Part shown: positions 25,560 to 32,688 of the stretch, piece by piece | How the letters are laid out: each line of letters begins with the position of its first letter | How positions within the stretch are numbered: the first letter of the stretch is position 1 | From: Chitinophagia bacterium | GTDB lineage: Bacteria; Bacteroidota; Bacteroidia; Chitinophagales; Saprospiraceae | Reading direction: 5' to 3' | DNA length: 32,688 bases | Assembly: GCA_009923745.1 (NCBI GenBank) | Contig: RFSX01000005.1 | Location: 1 to 32,688, forward strand | The notes under the pieces: model-generated | What the model saw: the letters and a program-made list of their open reading frames with translations, nothing else | The model's database searches: none | Told to the model about the DNA's origin: nothing | Position numbers and translations under genes: made by a program

Positions 25560-25930
25560 TGCCTTTTTTCTTCGAGCATGGATGTGCGCCAGGCAGGTAG
25601 TTTCATTTCCATGGCATTGACAGTATTCAGACTCCCGAGACGCATTCTTATTGCCATTCCTGAGGCCTTGCTGCCCTGATGTTCTAACTTACAAAAGGAG
25701 CCCATAAAGGCATTGTAATAATTATATTTTTCCCATGACATGTCAGCATTAGTCAATCGATTTTCTTGGTTGAATTTATTGAAACTCTGAAGCAGGATAG
25801 AATGGTTGCCTTTTTCCTCTCTCTCCCCGGGTATTAAATGCTGTGCCATGATGCCTGAAGAGCAAATTAAAAGAATTGAAAGAAGTTGAATTTTTTTAAA
25901 CCTGGTATTTCGCCTTCTTGGATCCTTCAT
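25556..25930 (-). CDS. Small secreted protein of unknown function
   Basis: The frame is open from 26005, but the ATG at 25930 is chosen because it leads into a basic N-terminus (KDPRRRNTRFKK) and a hydrophobic signal segment (IQLLSILLICSSGIMAQ). This gives 124 residues. The mature part, about 90 residues, is basic near its C-terminus and contains SWEKYNYYNAFMGSFCKLEH. I do not recognise the family. Its start overlaps the end of the RNA methyltransferase gene by 35 nt, which places it last in that operon, and its end overlaps the convergent bshB1 by 4 nt. Confidence 0.65.
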   Translation of the reverse strand: MKDPRRRNTRFKKIQLLSILLICSSGIMAQHLIPGEREEKGNHSILLQSFNKFNQENRLTNADMSWEKYNYYNAFMGSFCKLEHQGSKASGMAIRMRLGSLNTVNAMEMKLPAWRTSMLEEKRH

Positions 25931-27038
25931 ACATTTCAAATTTATAGAGTTTGGCGTCCATACCGCCGTGGTTAAGTGCGATCCTTCGACTCGGTCTGAG
26001 TCCAAGATTTTTCATGGCTTCAGCATTACCGCTTATTATCCAGGCTTCTGATCCCGACCAGCTCATTTTAAGCTGATCTCCCAATTTTTTATAAAACAGA
26101 TTGATATCGTCGAGTTCGATCCTTCTATTGTAAGGTGGATTCATGAACAGAACGGTTTCTTCTTGTCCTGGCAGGGTGAAAAAATCCCTGGAAAAGACAT
26201 GCACTTTTTCCCGGAATGGAAATTTCTGAAGATTCTTTTTGGTGTCACGTACTGCCAACGGGTGAATATCGCTGGCCAACAATTCGCATTCCGGATGAAC
26301 GATAGCTGCATCTGCAGATTCCTTGACTACTTTCCATATGTCCGGATGAAATTCATGCCAGTTTTCAAATGAAAAGCTTGGGTTGAACATGCCGGCCGGA
26401 ATGTTGGCTGCTATCATCAAAGCCTCTGTGATAAAAGTGCCAGATCCTGACATGGGGTCATGGAATCTTTTCTGCCCATCCCATTCGGCAAGCTGGATGA
26501 TGCCTGAAGCGAGGACTTCATTGAGAGGAGCTTTGTATTGCCTGTACTTATAATTTCTAAGATGGAGGGACCTCCCTGAGCTATCGAGAGAAAGCTTCAT
26601 TCTGTTATCGCTGATATAAAGGTCAATAAGTATATCTGGCCTTCTTGTGTCGACACGGGTACGATCACCATACGCATCACGTAAGTTGTCTACAATGGCA
26701 TCTTTTGCCCTGAAAACAGGGTATTGGCTGTGTTTGAATAATTCCCCGGATATAGTGCCATTTATAGCAATGGATTTTTTGGGAGGAACAAAGTCTTTCC
26801 AATTAATGGAGTAGACGGCATCGTAAAGATCATCCTGGGTTTCCAATTGTGTTTCCATTATAGGTAGTAATACCCTCAAGGCTGTTCTTAATTGGTAGTT
26901 GCATTTATACAGTTGAGCCCAGCTGCCTTCACAGCTTACCGCTCTCTTCAATACCTTTATGTTGAGAAGTTGCAGGTTTTCGAGTTCTTTGGCAAGAACT
27001 TCCTCCAGGCCTTCCATTGTTTTTATTACCAGATCCAT
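25896..27038 (-). CDS. THUMP-domain class I SAM-dependent RNA methyltransferase (RlmL N-domain type)
   Basis: The 380-residue protein begins with a ferredoxin-like and THUMP RNA-binding region (about 1-160, VIKTMEGLEEVLAKELENL at the start). A Rossmann methyltransferase domain follows, with HDPMSGSGTFITEA (SAM loop, 193-206), SDIHPLAV (256-263) and the catalytic NPPY at 300-303. This architecture is that of the N-terminal half of E. coli RlmL, which makes m2G2445 in 23S rRNA, and of related enzymes of the UPF0020 group. The target nucleotide is therefore probably a guanine in rRNA, though tRNA enzymes share the layout. It starts 3 nt after the carboxyltransferase gene and is cotranscribed with it. 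Confidence 0.9.
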   Translation of the reverse strand: MDLVIKTMEGLEEVLAKELENLQLLNIKVLKRAVSCEGSWAQLYKCNYQLRTALRVLLPIMETQLETQDDLYDAVYSINWKDFVPPKKSIAINGTISGELFKHSQYPVFRAKDAIVDNLRDAYGDRTRVDTRRPDILIDLYISDNRMKLSLDSSGRSLHLRNYKYRQYKAPLNEVLASGIIQLAEWDGQKRFHDPMSGSGTFITEALMIAANIPAGMFNPSFSFENWHEFHPDIWKVVKESADAAIVHPECELLASDIHPLAVRDTKKNLQKFPFREKVHVFSRDFFTLPGQEETVLFMNPPYNRRIELDDINLFYKKLGDQLKMSWSGSEAWIISGNAEAMKNLGLRPSRRIALNHGGMDAKLYKFEMYEGSKKAKYQV

Positions 27039-27041
27039 ATC

Positions 27042-28679
27042 TTATGTTTGGATCACACCAAGGTTAAATTTTTCAATTGGTGCTTTTGAACAAGCACTCA
27101 ATGCCCGCGATATAAATTCCCTGGTTTCTCTGGGATCTATAATTGAATCAACCCACAGACGTGAAGCAGCATAGTAAGCACTGGTTTCATCGTCGTATTT
27201 TGATTTGATCTTTTTAAAGATCTCCTTTTCGATGTTTGCATCCAACTCTTCACCTTTTCTCTTTCTGGCAGAGATCTCTATTTGTGTCATTACTTTAGCC
27301 GCTTGTTCACCACCCATAACAGCTATCTTCGCAGTCGGCCAGGCCACAATAAAACGGGGGTCATAGGCTTTGCCACACATGGCATAATTGCCTGCACCAT
27401 AAGAATTTCCCAATACCACAGATATTTTAGGAACAGTGCTGTTGGAAACGGCATTAACCATTTTGGCTCCATCTTTTATGATGCCGCCATGTTCTGATCG
27501 CTTACCTACCATAAAGCCAGTCACATCATGCAGGAATATCAGTGGAATCTTCTTTTGATTGCAATTCATAATAAAGCGAGAAGCTTTATCGGCAGAATCG
27601 GAGTAGATAACGCCACCAAATTGCATTTCTCCTTTTGCATTTTTACTGACAAGGCGGTTATTGGCGACTATCCCTACTGACCAGCCGTCAATGCGTGCAT
27701 AGGCTGTCACTATGGTCTTCCCGTAATCTGCTTTATAGAGGGTCATACTTCCCTTATCGGCAATACATTTCAGCAACTCCATGGTGTCATAGGGTTTATT
27801 ACCAGCAGAAGGGAATAGGCCAAGTAAATCATCCGCAGGCCTTTCCGGGTCGACAGCCTCTTGTTTGTCAATTTGAATATTTCCAAGAGGACCCATTTTA
27901 GAAATGATATCCTTGATCTTATCCAGGGCATCCTGATCGTTGGCAGCTTTATAATCACATACACCGGATATTTCTGTTTGTGTGCTGGCACCACCAAGAG
28001 TTTCTTTATCCACTTCTTCACCGATGGCAGCTTTTACGAGGTATGGACCGGCAAGGAATATAGAGCCGGTGCCATCGACAATAATGGATTCATCGGACAT
28101 AATCGGCAGGTAAGCACCTCCGGCTACACAAGATCCCATGATGGCTGCTATTTGGGGGATCCCTTTACTTGACATGACGGCATTATTTCTGAAAATACGG
28201 CCAAAATGTTCCTTGTCGGGAAAAATTTCATCTTGCATTGGCAGATAAACGCCAGCTGAGTCGACGAGGTAAATGATCGGCAGATGATTCTCCATAGCTA
28301 TTTCCTGTGCCCTCAGATTTTTTTTACCGGTCATGGGAAACCAGGCTCCGGCCTTCACTGTCGCATCATTGGCCACAATAACGCAATCCCTGCCGTGAAT
28401 ACGTGCCAGACCCACTACTACTCCGGCTGCTGGAGCTCCTCCTTGATCTTGATACATATTATGAGCTGCAAAAGCTCCAAGTTCTAGAAAACTGTCATCA
28501 TCAACCAGATAGTCTATACGTTCTCGGGCTGACATTTTTCCTTGGGCTTTTAATTTATCCAGTCTTTTTTGTCCTCCGCCAAGTGCTATCTTCACAAGTC
28601 TGTGATTCAGTTTTGAAACCGCCAGTTTCATGGCATCTTCATTCTTGCTGAATTCCAGATTTATATTCTTTGTTGCCAT
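27042..28679 (-). CDS. Acyl-CoA carboxylase carboxyltransferase (beta) subunit, methylcrotonyl-CoA carboxylase-like
   Basis: The 545-residue protein has the two crotonase-like carboxyltransferase domains. SARERIDYLVDDDSFLELG opens the N-domain; VDSAGVYLPMQDEIFPDKEH and GSCVAGGAYLPIMSDESIIV follow. In the C-domain, GFMVGKRSEHGGIIKDGAKM and NSYGAGNYAMCGKAYDPRF are visible. The LPMQDEIFPDKEHFGR stretch and FLAGPYLVKAAIGEEV are closer to methylcrotonyl-CoA carboxylase beta (leucine degradation) than to propionyl-CoA carboxylase. It transfers CO2 from carboxybiotin to the acyl-CoA. No biotin carboxylase or BCCP gene is nearby, so its alpha subunit must be encoded elsewhere. The stop of the EGF lipoprotein gene abuts its ATG with no gap. 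Confidence 0.9.
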   Translation of the reverse strand: MATKNINLEFSKNEDAMKLAVSKLNHRLVKIALGGGQKRLDKLKAQGKMSARERIDYLVDDDSFLELGAFAAHNMYQDQGGAPAAGVVVGLARIHGRDCVIVANDATVKAGAWFPMTGKKNLRAQEIAMENHLPIIYLVDSAGVYLPMQDEIFPDKEHFGRIFRNNAVMSSKGIPQIAAIMGSCVAGGAYLPIMSDESIIVDGTGSIFLAGPYLVKAAIGEEVDKETLGGASTQTEISGVCDYKAANDQDALDKIKDIISKMGPLGNIQIDKQEAVDPERPADDLLGLFPSAGNKPYDTMELLKCIADKGSMTLYKADYGKTIVTAYARIDGWSVGIVANNRLVSKNAKGEMQFGGVIYSDSADKASRFIMNCNQKKIPLIFLHDVTGFMVGKRSEHGGIIKDGAKMVNAVSNSTVPKISVVLGNSYGAGNYAMCGKAYDPRFIVAWPTAKIAVMGGEQAAKVMTQIEISARKRKGEELDANIEKEIFKKIKSKYDDETSAYYAASRLWVDSIIDPRETREFISRALSACSKAPIEKFNLGVIQT

Positions 28680-29219
28680 TTATTGCTTATTCATATCAAT
28701 GGTACACTCGATGGATTGGACCAAAGGAATAATAATTGTAAAATTAAGTCGAAGCTGATCTTCACTAAGGAATTCGCCATTACCTGTGACGGTTATAGTA
28801 ATCGGGAATGGAATCTGTTCCAATTCGAGTGTTTGTGTTATTGCTGGCAGGTTGAAGCTGCCAGATTCTGGATTGACACTGATTGTATTATCCATACCAG
28901 TATTAAACGGTGTTGAGATTATTACATGCCAAATATTATCAGGGTCGCTAGTGACTGTCGCACTTGCCGTACCCAAACCATCCGGAATCTGATCAGGCGG
29001 GACTAAACCGCCGAGGCAAGCACTGAAGTCTCCCTCGAAAATACCGAGATACTTCGCCCTGATTTCTGTTTCACAATTTACACCTGTGTAAGCTTCATCG
29101 CAATTACACACACCTTCGATGCAAGTACCGTTAGCGCCACAATCTATATCACTGCAGGGGTCAGAGCATGCAATGATGAATAGGCTTACAAATGCCAATA
29201 CAGATCCAATTTTTTTCAT
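28680..29219 (-). CDS. Lipoprotein with an EGF-like cysteine module
   Basis: The 179-residue product has a lipoprotein signal (VLAFVSLFIIAC, lipidated Cys18). It is followed at once by a six-cysteine EGF-like module, about 22-49: CSDIDCGANGTCIEGVCNC and then YTGVNC. The rest, about 130 residues, is beta-rich (ATVTSDPDNIWHVIIS, FPITITVTGNGEFL, LRLNFTIIIP) and looks like a small lipocalin-like or beta-barrel domain with two more cysteines. I recall similar short EGF-plus-beta lipoproteins in Bacteroidota, function unknown. It sits 10 nt after the cystathionine beta-synthase-like gene and directly abuts the carboxyltransferase gene, so it is in the same transcript. Confidence 0.8.
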   Translation of the reverse strand: MKKIGSVLAFVSLFIIACSDPCSDIDCGANGTCIEGVCNCDEAYTGVNCETEIRAKYLGIFEGDFSACLGGLVPPDQIPDGLGTASATVTSDPDNIWHVIISTPFNTGMDNTISVNPESGSFNLPAITQTLELEQIPFPITITVTGNGEFLSEDQLRLNFTIIIPLVQSIECTIDMNKQ

Positions 29220-29229
29220 AGCTTACTTT

Positions 29230-29979
29230 TTAAATAAATCGATTTTGCTTCATCCACTCATCATTATATACTTTATTGATATATCGGGTGCCGGAATCGT
29301 GAAATATAAGCACGGCCATGGAGTTGTCATCAAGCCTATCTTTAAGTTGCAATAGTCCCGCCATGGCTGATCCGGCACTGTAACCCAGAAGAAGGCCTTC
29401 CTCCCTTGCCAGACGCCGTGTCATGACTGCGCCATCTTTATCGCTAACCTTTTCAAAATGGTCTATTATATCAAAATCAATATTTGCAGGTATGATATCT
29501 TCTCCAATACCCTCGGTTATATAAGGATATATTTCTTCCTCATCAAACTCACCCGTTTCGTGATATTTTTTCAATGCACTGCCATAGGTATCAATCCCCC
29601 AGATTTTAATATTGGGATTTTGTTCCTTTAGATATTTTCCTGTTCCTGAAATGGTGCCTCCAGTACCTACACCAACGATAAGGTGTGTGATCTTACCTTC
29701 GGTTTGTTCCCATATTTCTGGTCCTGTCGAATAGTAATGGGCTTCCCGATTGGATAGGTTGTCGTATTGATTGCACCAAACTGAATTGGGCGTTTCACTG
29801 CTTAATTTTTCAGCGACGCTGTAATAGGACCTAGGGTCATCTGCCGGGACATTGGTAGGGCATACTATGACTTCAGCTCCCAGGGCTCTCAGGATATCAA
29901 TCTTTTCTTTCGATTGCTTGTCCGAAGTAGTGAAGATGCAATTATAAGCTTTTACACAGGCTGCAAGTGCAAGGCCCAT
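29230..29979 (-). CDS. Cystathionine beta-synthase / cysteine synthase-like PLP enzyme, C-terminal part, frameshifted
   Basis: The 249-residue frame carries the large PLP domain of a CBS-type enzyme. After the phosphate loop it reads MGLALAACVKAYNCIFTTSD, KIDILRALGAEVIVCPTN, HLIVGVGTGGTISGTGKYL and EEGLLLGYSAGSAMAG. The CysK/CBS consensus before the ATG, CTSGNTG, is encoded in this same frame immediately upstream (TGT ACA TCA GGT AAT ACC GGA). The true coding region thus continues into the 5' fragment at 29952-30203, and the ATG at 29979 is internal. The DDPRSYYSVAEKL stretch favours cystathionine beta-synthase over cysteine synthase. There are no C-terminal CBS (Bateman) domains, as in other bacterial forms. 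Confidence 0.82.
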   Translation of the reverse strand: MGLALAACVKAYNCIFTTSDKQSKEKIDILRALGAEVIVCPTNVPADDPRSYYSVAEKLSSETPNSVWCNQYDNLSNREAHYYSTGPEIWEQTEGKITHLIVGVGTGGTISGTGKYLKEQNPNIKIWGIDTYGSALKKYHETGEFDEEEIYPYITEGIGEDIIPANIDFDIIDHFEKVSDKDGAVMTRRLAREEGLLLGYSAGSAMAGLLQLKDRLDDNSMAVLIFHDSGTRYINKVYNDEWMKQNRFI

Positions 29980-30203
29980 TCCGGTATTACCTGATGTACA
30001 TCAATTATGGTCCCTCCAGGTTTTAGACGCCCCTCTTTTTCAGCGTCCTCAACCATCTTGATGGCCATTCTGTCTTTTATGGAGTTTCCAGGATTGAAGT
30101 TTTCCATTTTTCCTAAAACAAGTCCGGGAACATCTTTACATATCTTGTTTATCCTGACCAGGGGAGTATTGCCTATTGTTTCCAGGATATTGTTATAAAT
30201 CAT
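29952..30203 (-). CDS. Cystathionine beta-synthase / cysteine synthase-like PLP enzyme, N-terminal part, frameshifted
   Basis: Starting at the ATG at 30203 (MIYNNILETIGNTPLVRINK), the fragment has the normal N-terminus of the family and the Schiff-base lysine in NPGNSIKDRMA. After GGTIID the frame goes out of register and ends about 15 residues later in unrelated sequence. The expected continuation CTSGNTG is present one frame over, so one base is missing around 29997-30003, inside the sequence TGATGTACATCA, a perfect 12-nt palindrome. As written, the enzyme cannot be made in one piece. An upstream in-frame ATG at 30263 is rejected because the extra 20 residues do not fit the family. Confidence 0.82.
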   Translation of the reverse strand: MIYNNILETIGNTPLVRINKICKDVPGLVLGKMENFNPGNSIKDRMAIKMVEDAEKEGRLKPGGTIIDVHQVIPEWALHLQPV

Positions 30204-30292
30204 AGAAGTATATTTCGCTGTAAAGATAGGGGAAAACATGCAAAGTGCTGTCTTGCTTGGCATGTATAATCTGTGAGATTTGCTGAATTAGA

Positions 30293-31237
30293 TCACTCGT
30301 AATAGGTCATGAGGACCTGGAATCGCGTATCTAAAGCACCAAGCTTTTGGGCTACAGATCTTGAAACGATTGCATCTATATCATCGGTATAGACATTTTC
30401 AGGGATTGGACCGACGACCTGGGCGACGACAACAAGATCTGTAACAGGGTTTTGCAGTTTGATAACGGATCCCGTTTGCGCTGTTTTGTGTAGGACCAAT
30501 AGTGATTCGGTATTACTGTCAGCCTTATCCCATAGGGCGATTCCGCTCCGATTGATAATAACAGGTTCTATCACCCGCATTATCGAATCTTCCTCAGTGT
30601 TTTCCAATTGAAGCGACTCAGCTGATGGTTTTTCATTATTAACAATTACCGCTTTTGGAATATTGTTGTTTGCACTATTGTCCTTTTCTTTTTTGAATTC
30701 CTTTATTTGTACGGAATCATTCTTTGATACTATAGTTGTATTCTGTGTGCTGATTTGCTGAGCACATGGCCACCATCCAACTAAAAGTTCTTCCCCTGTT
30801 CTAAGAGATAATTTTCTAATCTTGTTCCTCACAACCAGATTTTCAATTGGCTGATCGAAATATACTTGCGATATTTTAAAGAGAGTTTCCAGCTTTTTTA
30901 CTTGATATATTACAGGTATATCATTGGCTTGATTGCGCTCACTTGAACGGATTAAATGATCCAGATTAAGTGGAATTTTAAGTTGCGTTCCAAGTGGTAG
31001 AATCTCATTTTCTTCAATCCCGTTAAGAATCAGGAGGTCGCGGAAATTAACCTTGAAATATTTGGCCAGGCTATAGGCCGTTTCGCCTTGCAGCATTTCA
31101 TGCATGTAGAATGCCTGGGCATTCTCATCGACTTCAACGACAATACTATCCAGTGATTCAAAATCAATGTGCATTTGGGCAAGCAGGCAGGAAGAGTAGC
31201 CAAGGCTCAAGAATATGAGTATTAGTTTTAAACGCAT
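30293..31237 (-). CDS. LysM-repeat protein with C-terminal RlpA-like domain
   Basis: The 314-residue protein has a signal peptide ending near residue 21 (LGYSSCLLAQ). Two LysM modules follow at about 47-91 (GETAYSLAKYFKVNFRDLLI) and 109-156 (LETLFKISQVYFDQPIENLV); they bind N-acetylglucosamine in peptidoglycan. A low-complexity linker rich in Asn, Lys and Glu covers about 165-225. The C-terminal 85 residues (SGIALWDKADSNTESLLVLH, then VAQVVGPIP and SVAQKLGALDTRFQVLMTYY) resemble the double-psi beta-barrel of RlpA-type septal cell-wall proteins. I cannot confirm the catalytic Asp/His of lytic RlpA, so it may only bind. TAAATTTG on the minus strand at 31242-31249 is a perfect -7 box but lies just 4 nt before the ATG. 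Confidence 0.85.
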   Translation of the reverse strand: MRLKLILIFLSLGYSSCLLAQMHIDFESLDSIVVEVDENAQAFYMHEMLQGETAYSLAKYFKVNFRDLLILNGIEENEILPLGTQLKIPLNLDHLIRSSERNQANDIPVIYQVKKLETLFKISQVYFDQPIENLVVRNKIRKLSLRTGEELLVGWWPCAQQISTQNTTIVSKNDSVQIKEFKKEKDNSANNNIPKAVIVNNEKPSAESLQLENTEEDSIMRVIEPVIINRSGIALWDKADSNTESLLVLHKTAQTGSVIKLQNPVTDLVVVAQVVGPIPENVYTDDIDAIVSRSVAQKLGALDTRFQVLMTYYE

Positions 31238-31332
31238 CAGACAAATTTACATAATAAATATTTATAATGTATAATTATCTTTTGATCAATACTTTAATAT
31301 TAATATTTTTAAGTAATGATGTCGTGCGCTTA

Positions 31333-31822
31333 TCAATAAGTGAGGCCACCTTTGTATAGGCAAAGAAAGGATGCATAAGCGTTCTCTACCAGGCTGCTTA
31401 CGGATTCAAAAATGTCTGTGTTCAGACCATTTTCATCAACATAAGTACCAATTCTTTTGCCGAGGACTGTAGTTATAATACTGCCTACACCAGCACCCTT
31501 TCGACCAGCACAGATCCATTCTGGTCTATTAGCATTGGTTTGAATGCACTCATCATCAAGAATTATAATTGACTGCAGCTTTCAGTAGGGTAGGAATATT
31601 ATCTCACTGGCTGGTTGTCAGATGAGGAATGACTAGTGCTTTATCTGAACCTTCAAGTTGCAGCAGAGACTCATCGTCAATGTTTTCAGGGATATTTCCG
31701 ATTTTGATTTGGGCGTCGATATCATTTATGGCCAGGCATACAAATGCCATAGCAAGTATCAATCTCAGGTTTAACTTGAACAGTTTTAAAAATCCACACT
31801 TTTCTGCTCTGCACAATTGCAC
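31333..31822 (-). pseudogene. Decayed surface or secreted protein gene
   Basis: The 5' part encodes a signal peptide (LNLRLILAMAFVCLAINDIDAQ) and IKIGNIPENIDDESLLQLEG then SDKALVIPHLTTSQ, the opening of a kind of Bacteroidota surface protein I recall. It then hits a TGA at 31604-31606, where CGA (Arg) would be expected. The same frame continues as DNIPTLLKAAVNYNS. One extra T near 31558-31559 then shifts the frame. Past it the sequence reads DDECIQTNANRPEWICAGRK and on through TYVDENGLNTDIFESVSSLV to a final TGA at 31333-31335. Removing both lesions gives one protein of about 160 residues. The start is uncertain: GTG at 31822 or TTG at 31816. Confidence 0.65.
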
Positions 31823-31998
31823 AATTGTTCTTATGTAAAAAGGCGCATTGCCCTCATTAAAATGAGAGTCAGCAACTATAAGACAAATAAAAGCATTTAT
31901 ACCTCTATGGTATTATAGGAAAATTTGTAAAAAACTTGTTATTTAAATTTTAAGCACTGCTTATCAGTTGGTTATGACAAATACTTGACACTTTTAAA

Positions 31999-32688
31999 CT
32001 AGGGCTTGATCAATTTGAACTCTGCAGAAGATACATTTTCGTCCTTTCTGAGGATATCTAGTATCTCTTCAGGGGAGTATTCTTTCATATTGTATGAAAC
32101 AAGCCAACGGTCATATGAGCCATCGATTTGTTTGAGAATACGGATACCATAATTTTTCCTGGCATATTCGAACCATCTGGACAGTTGAGCCCCATCGATA
32201 AGCTGGATGTCAATCTGCGATTTATCGTAAAGCGTGGTTTCCACCTGGACGCTTCCATCTATAATTTTCCAGCCTGTCTTTGATTCGGCAATTTCTTCCA
32301 GGATAAACTGCAGTTTATGTACGGCATCCGGTCTTTCTCTCTTGCCGGTCACACTTTTAATTTGATCTTTTTTTCTGTAGCTGATTTTTACAGTAGGTAA
32401 ATCAGGTATGTTGCTTTCATAAAAGTCCTGATATTGGAAAAAATCCGCATTTTCAAATGCTTTCTTTACCTCTTTATACTTTTCTTTTGACAGTGTCAGG
32501 CTGTGTGTACCCATTTTATAACTGTCCTGTTTTCCTTCAAAAGTGCAATAACCACCTGTGTATATTTTAAAAGTATAGACAGGGCAGGAGCCAAAACATG
32601 CTTCTTTTTCCATACTGATCAACACATCTTCAGGGCCGAGTTCGGAAATGTCTTTTGAGCTTGAACAGGCTATAATAAATAGGCTGGA
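31999..32688 (-). CDS. DUF6438-type lipoprotein, 5' end beyond the window
   Basis: The frame stays open to the right edge, so the GTG at 32625 is not the start. The extra codons read SSLFIIACSSSKDISELGPE, a lipoprotein signal with the lipidated cysteine 8 codons from the edge. The mature part of about 220 residues begins with the DUF6438 pattern MEKEACFGSCPVYTFKIYTG followed by YCTFEGKQ, in which CFGSCP is the hallmark, and includes LTLSKEKYKEVKKAFENADF and LPTVKISYRK. The last third (WFEYARKNYGIRILKQIDGS onward) is an additional domain I do not recognise. The function of DUF6438 is unknown. Only the first few residues of the signal peptide are missing. Confidence 0.82.
   Translation of the reverse strand, partial: SSLFIIACSSSKDISELGPEDVLISMEKEACFGSCPVYTFKIYTGGYCTFEGKQDSYKMGTHSLTLSKEKYKEVKKAFENADFFQYQDFYESNIPDLPTVKISYRKKDQIKSVTGKRERPDAVHKLQFILEEIAESKTGWKIIDGSVQVETTLYDKSQIDIQLIDGAQLSRWFEYARKNYGIRILKQIDGSYDRWLVSYNMKEYSPEEILDILRKDENVSSAEFKLIKP

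Overview
The window reads as a chromosomal segment of a Bacteroidota bacterium, perhaps close to the Saprospiria. The evidence is a short primary sigma factor without region 1.1, recurrent TAnnTTTG -7 promoter boxes, a PKD-repeat surface protein with a type B type-IX-secretion sorting domain, a GWxTD protein, a TonB receptor with a CarboxypepD_reg-like N-terminus, bacillithiol deacetylase BshB1, and a sphingolipid pathway. There are no rRNA or tRNA genes, CRISPR arrays, insertion sequences or phage genes that I can see. It looks like ordinary core genome with one remarkable cluster.

Layout. 1-7609: rpoD, a bidirectional terminator, an Lrp/AsnC regulator, an S41 (Ctp-type) protease, a divergent YrdC-like protein, a secreted PKD/T9SS protein, rplS and a short-chain dehydrogenase. 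7706-15756: a small lipoprotein, a GWxTD protein and a nitrilase-family amidase in a tight run; a haem-binding-domain protein on the other strand; a TonB-dependent receptor whose leader begins with a perfect 33-nt palindrome; a TerB-like protein; a nucleoid-associated protein (NdpA/YejK type) split by a one-base frameshift; and a serine racemase/threonine dehydratase-like PLP enzyme.

15760-23632 (minus strand) is the highlight: nine consecutive genes that together appear to encode de novo synthesis of inositol phosphoryl-ceramide. In transcription order they are PI-phosphate synthase, a DUF4833 protein, an AUR1-like PAP2 enzyme (candidate inositol phosphorylceramide synthase), serine palmitoyltransferase, a GNAT-fold bacterial ceramide synthase, a CerR-like reductase, myo-inositol-3-phosphate synthase, a PgpA-like phosphatase and a GtrA-like membrane protein. 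Serine and acyl-CoA would become ceramide; glucose-6-phosphate would become inositol-phosphate, then PI-phosphate, then PI; the PAP2 enzyme would join the two branches. The DUF4833 protein and the GtrA protein are the members without a known step. A divergent KAS III gene, translationally coupled to bshB1, borders the cluster.

25556-32688 (minus strand) holds an apparent operon: a frameshifted cystathionine beta-synthase-like gene, an EGF-motif lipoprotein, an acyl-CoA carboxylase carboxyltransferase subunit, a THUMP-type RNA methyltransferase and a small secreted protein. Upstream lie a LysM/RlpA-like protein, a decayed surface-protein gene and a DUF6438 lipoprotein that runs off the right edge. 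Two conserved genes carry single-base deletions and one has a nonsense codon plus an insertion, so either gene decay or assembly indels should be considered. All functions are inferred from sequence patterns read by eye; no database search was run.
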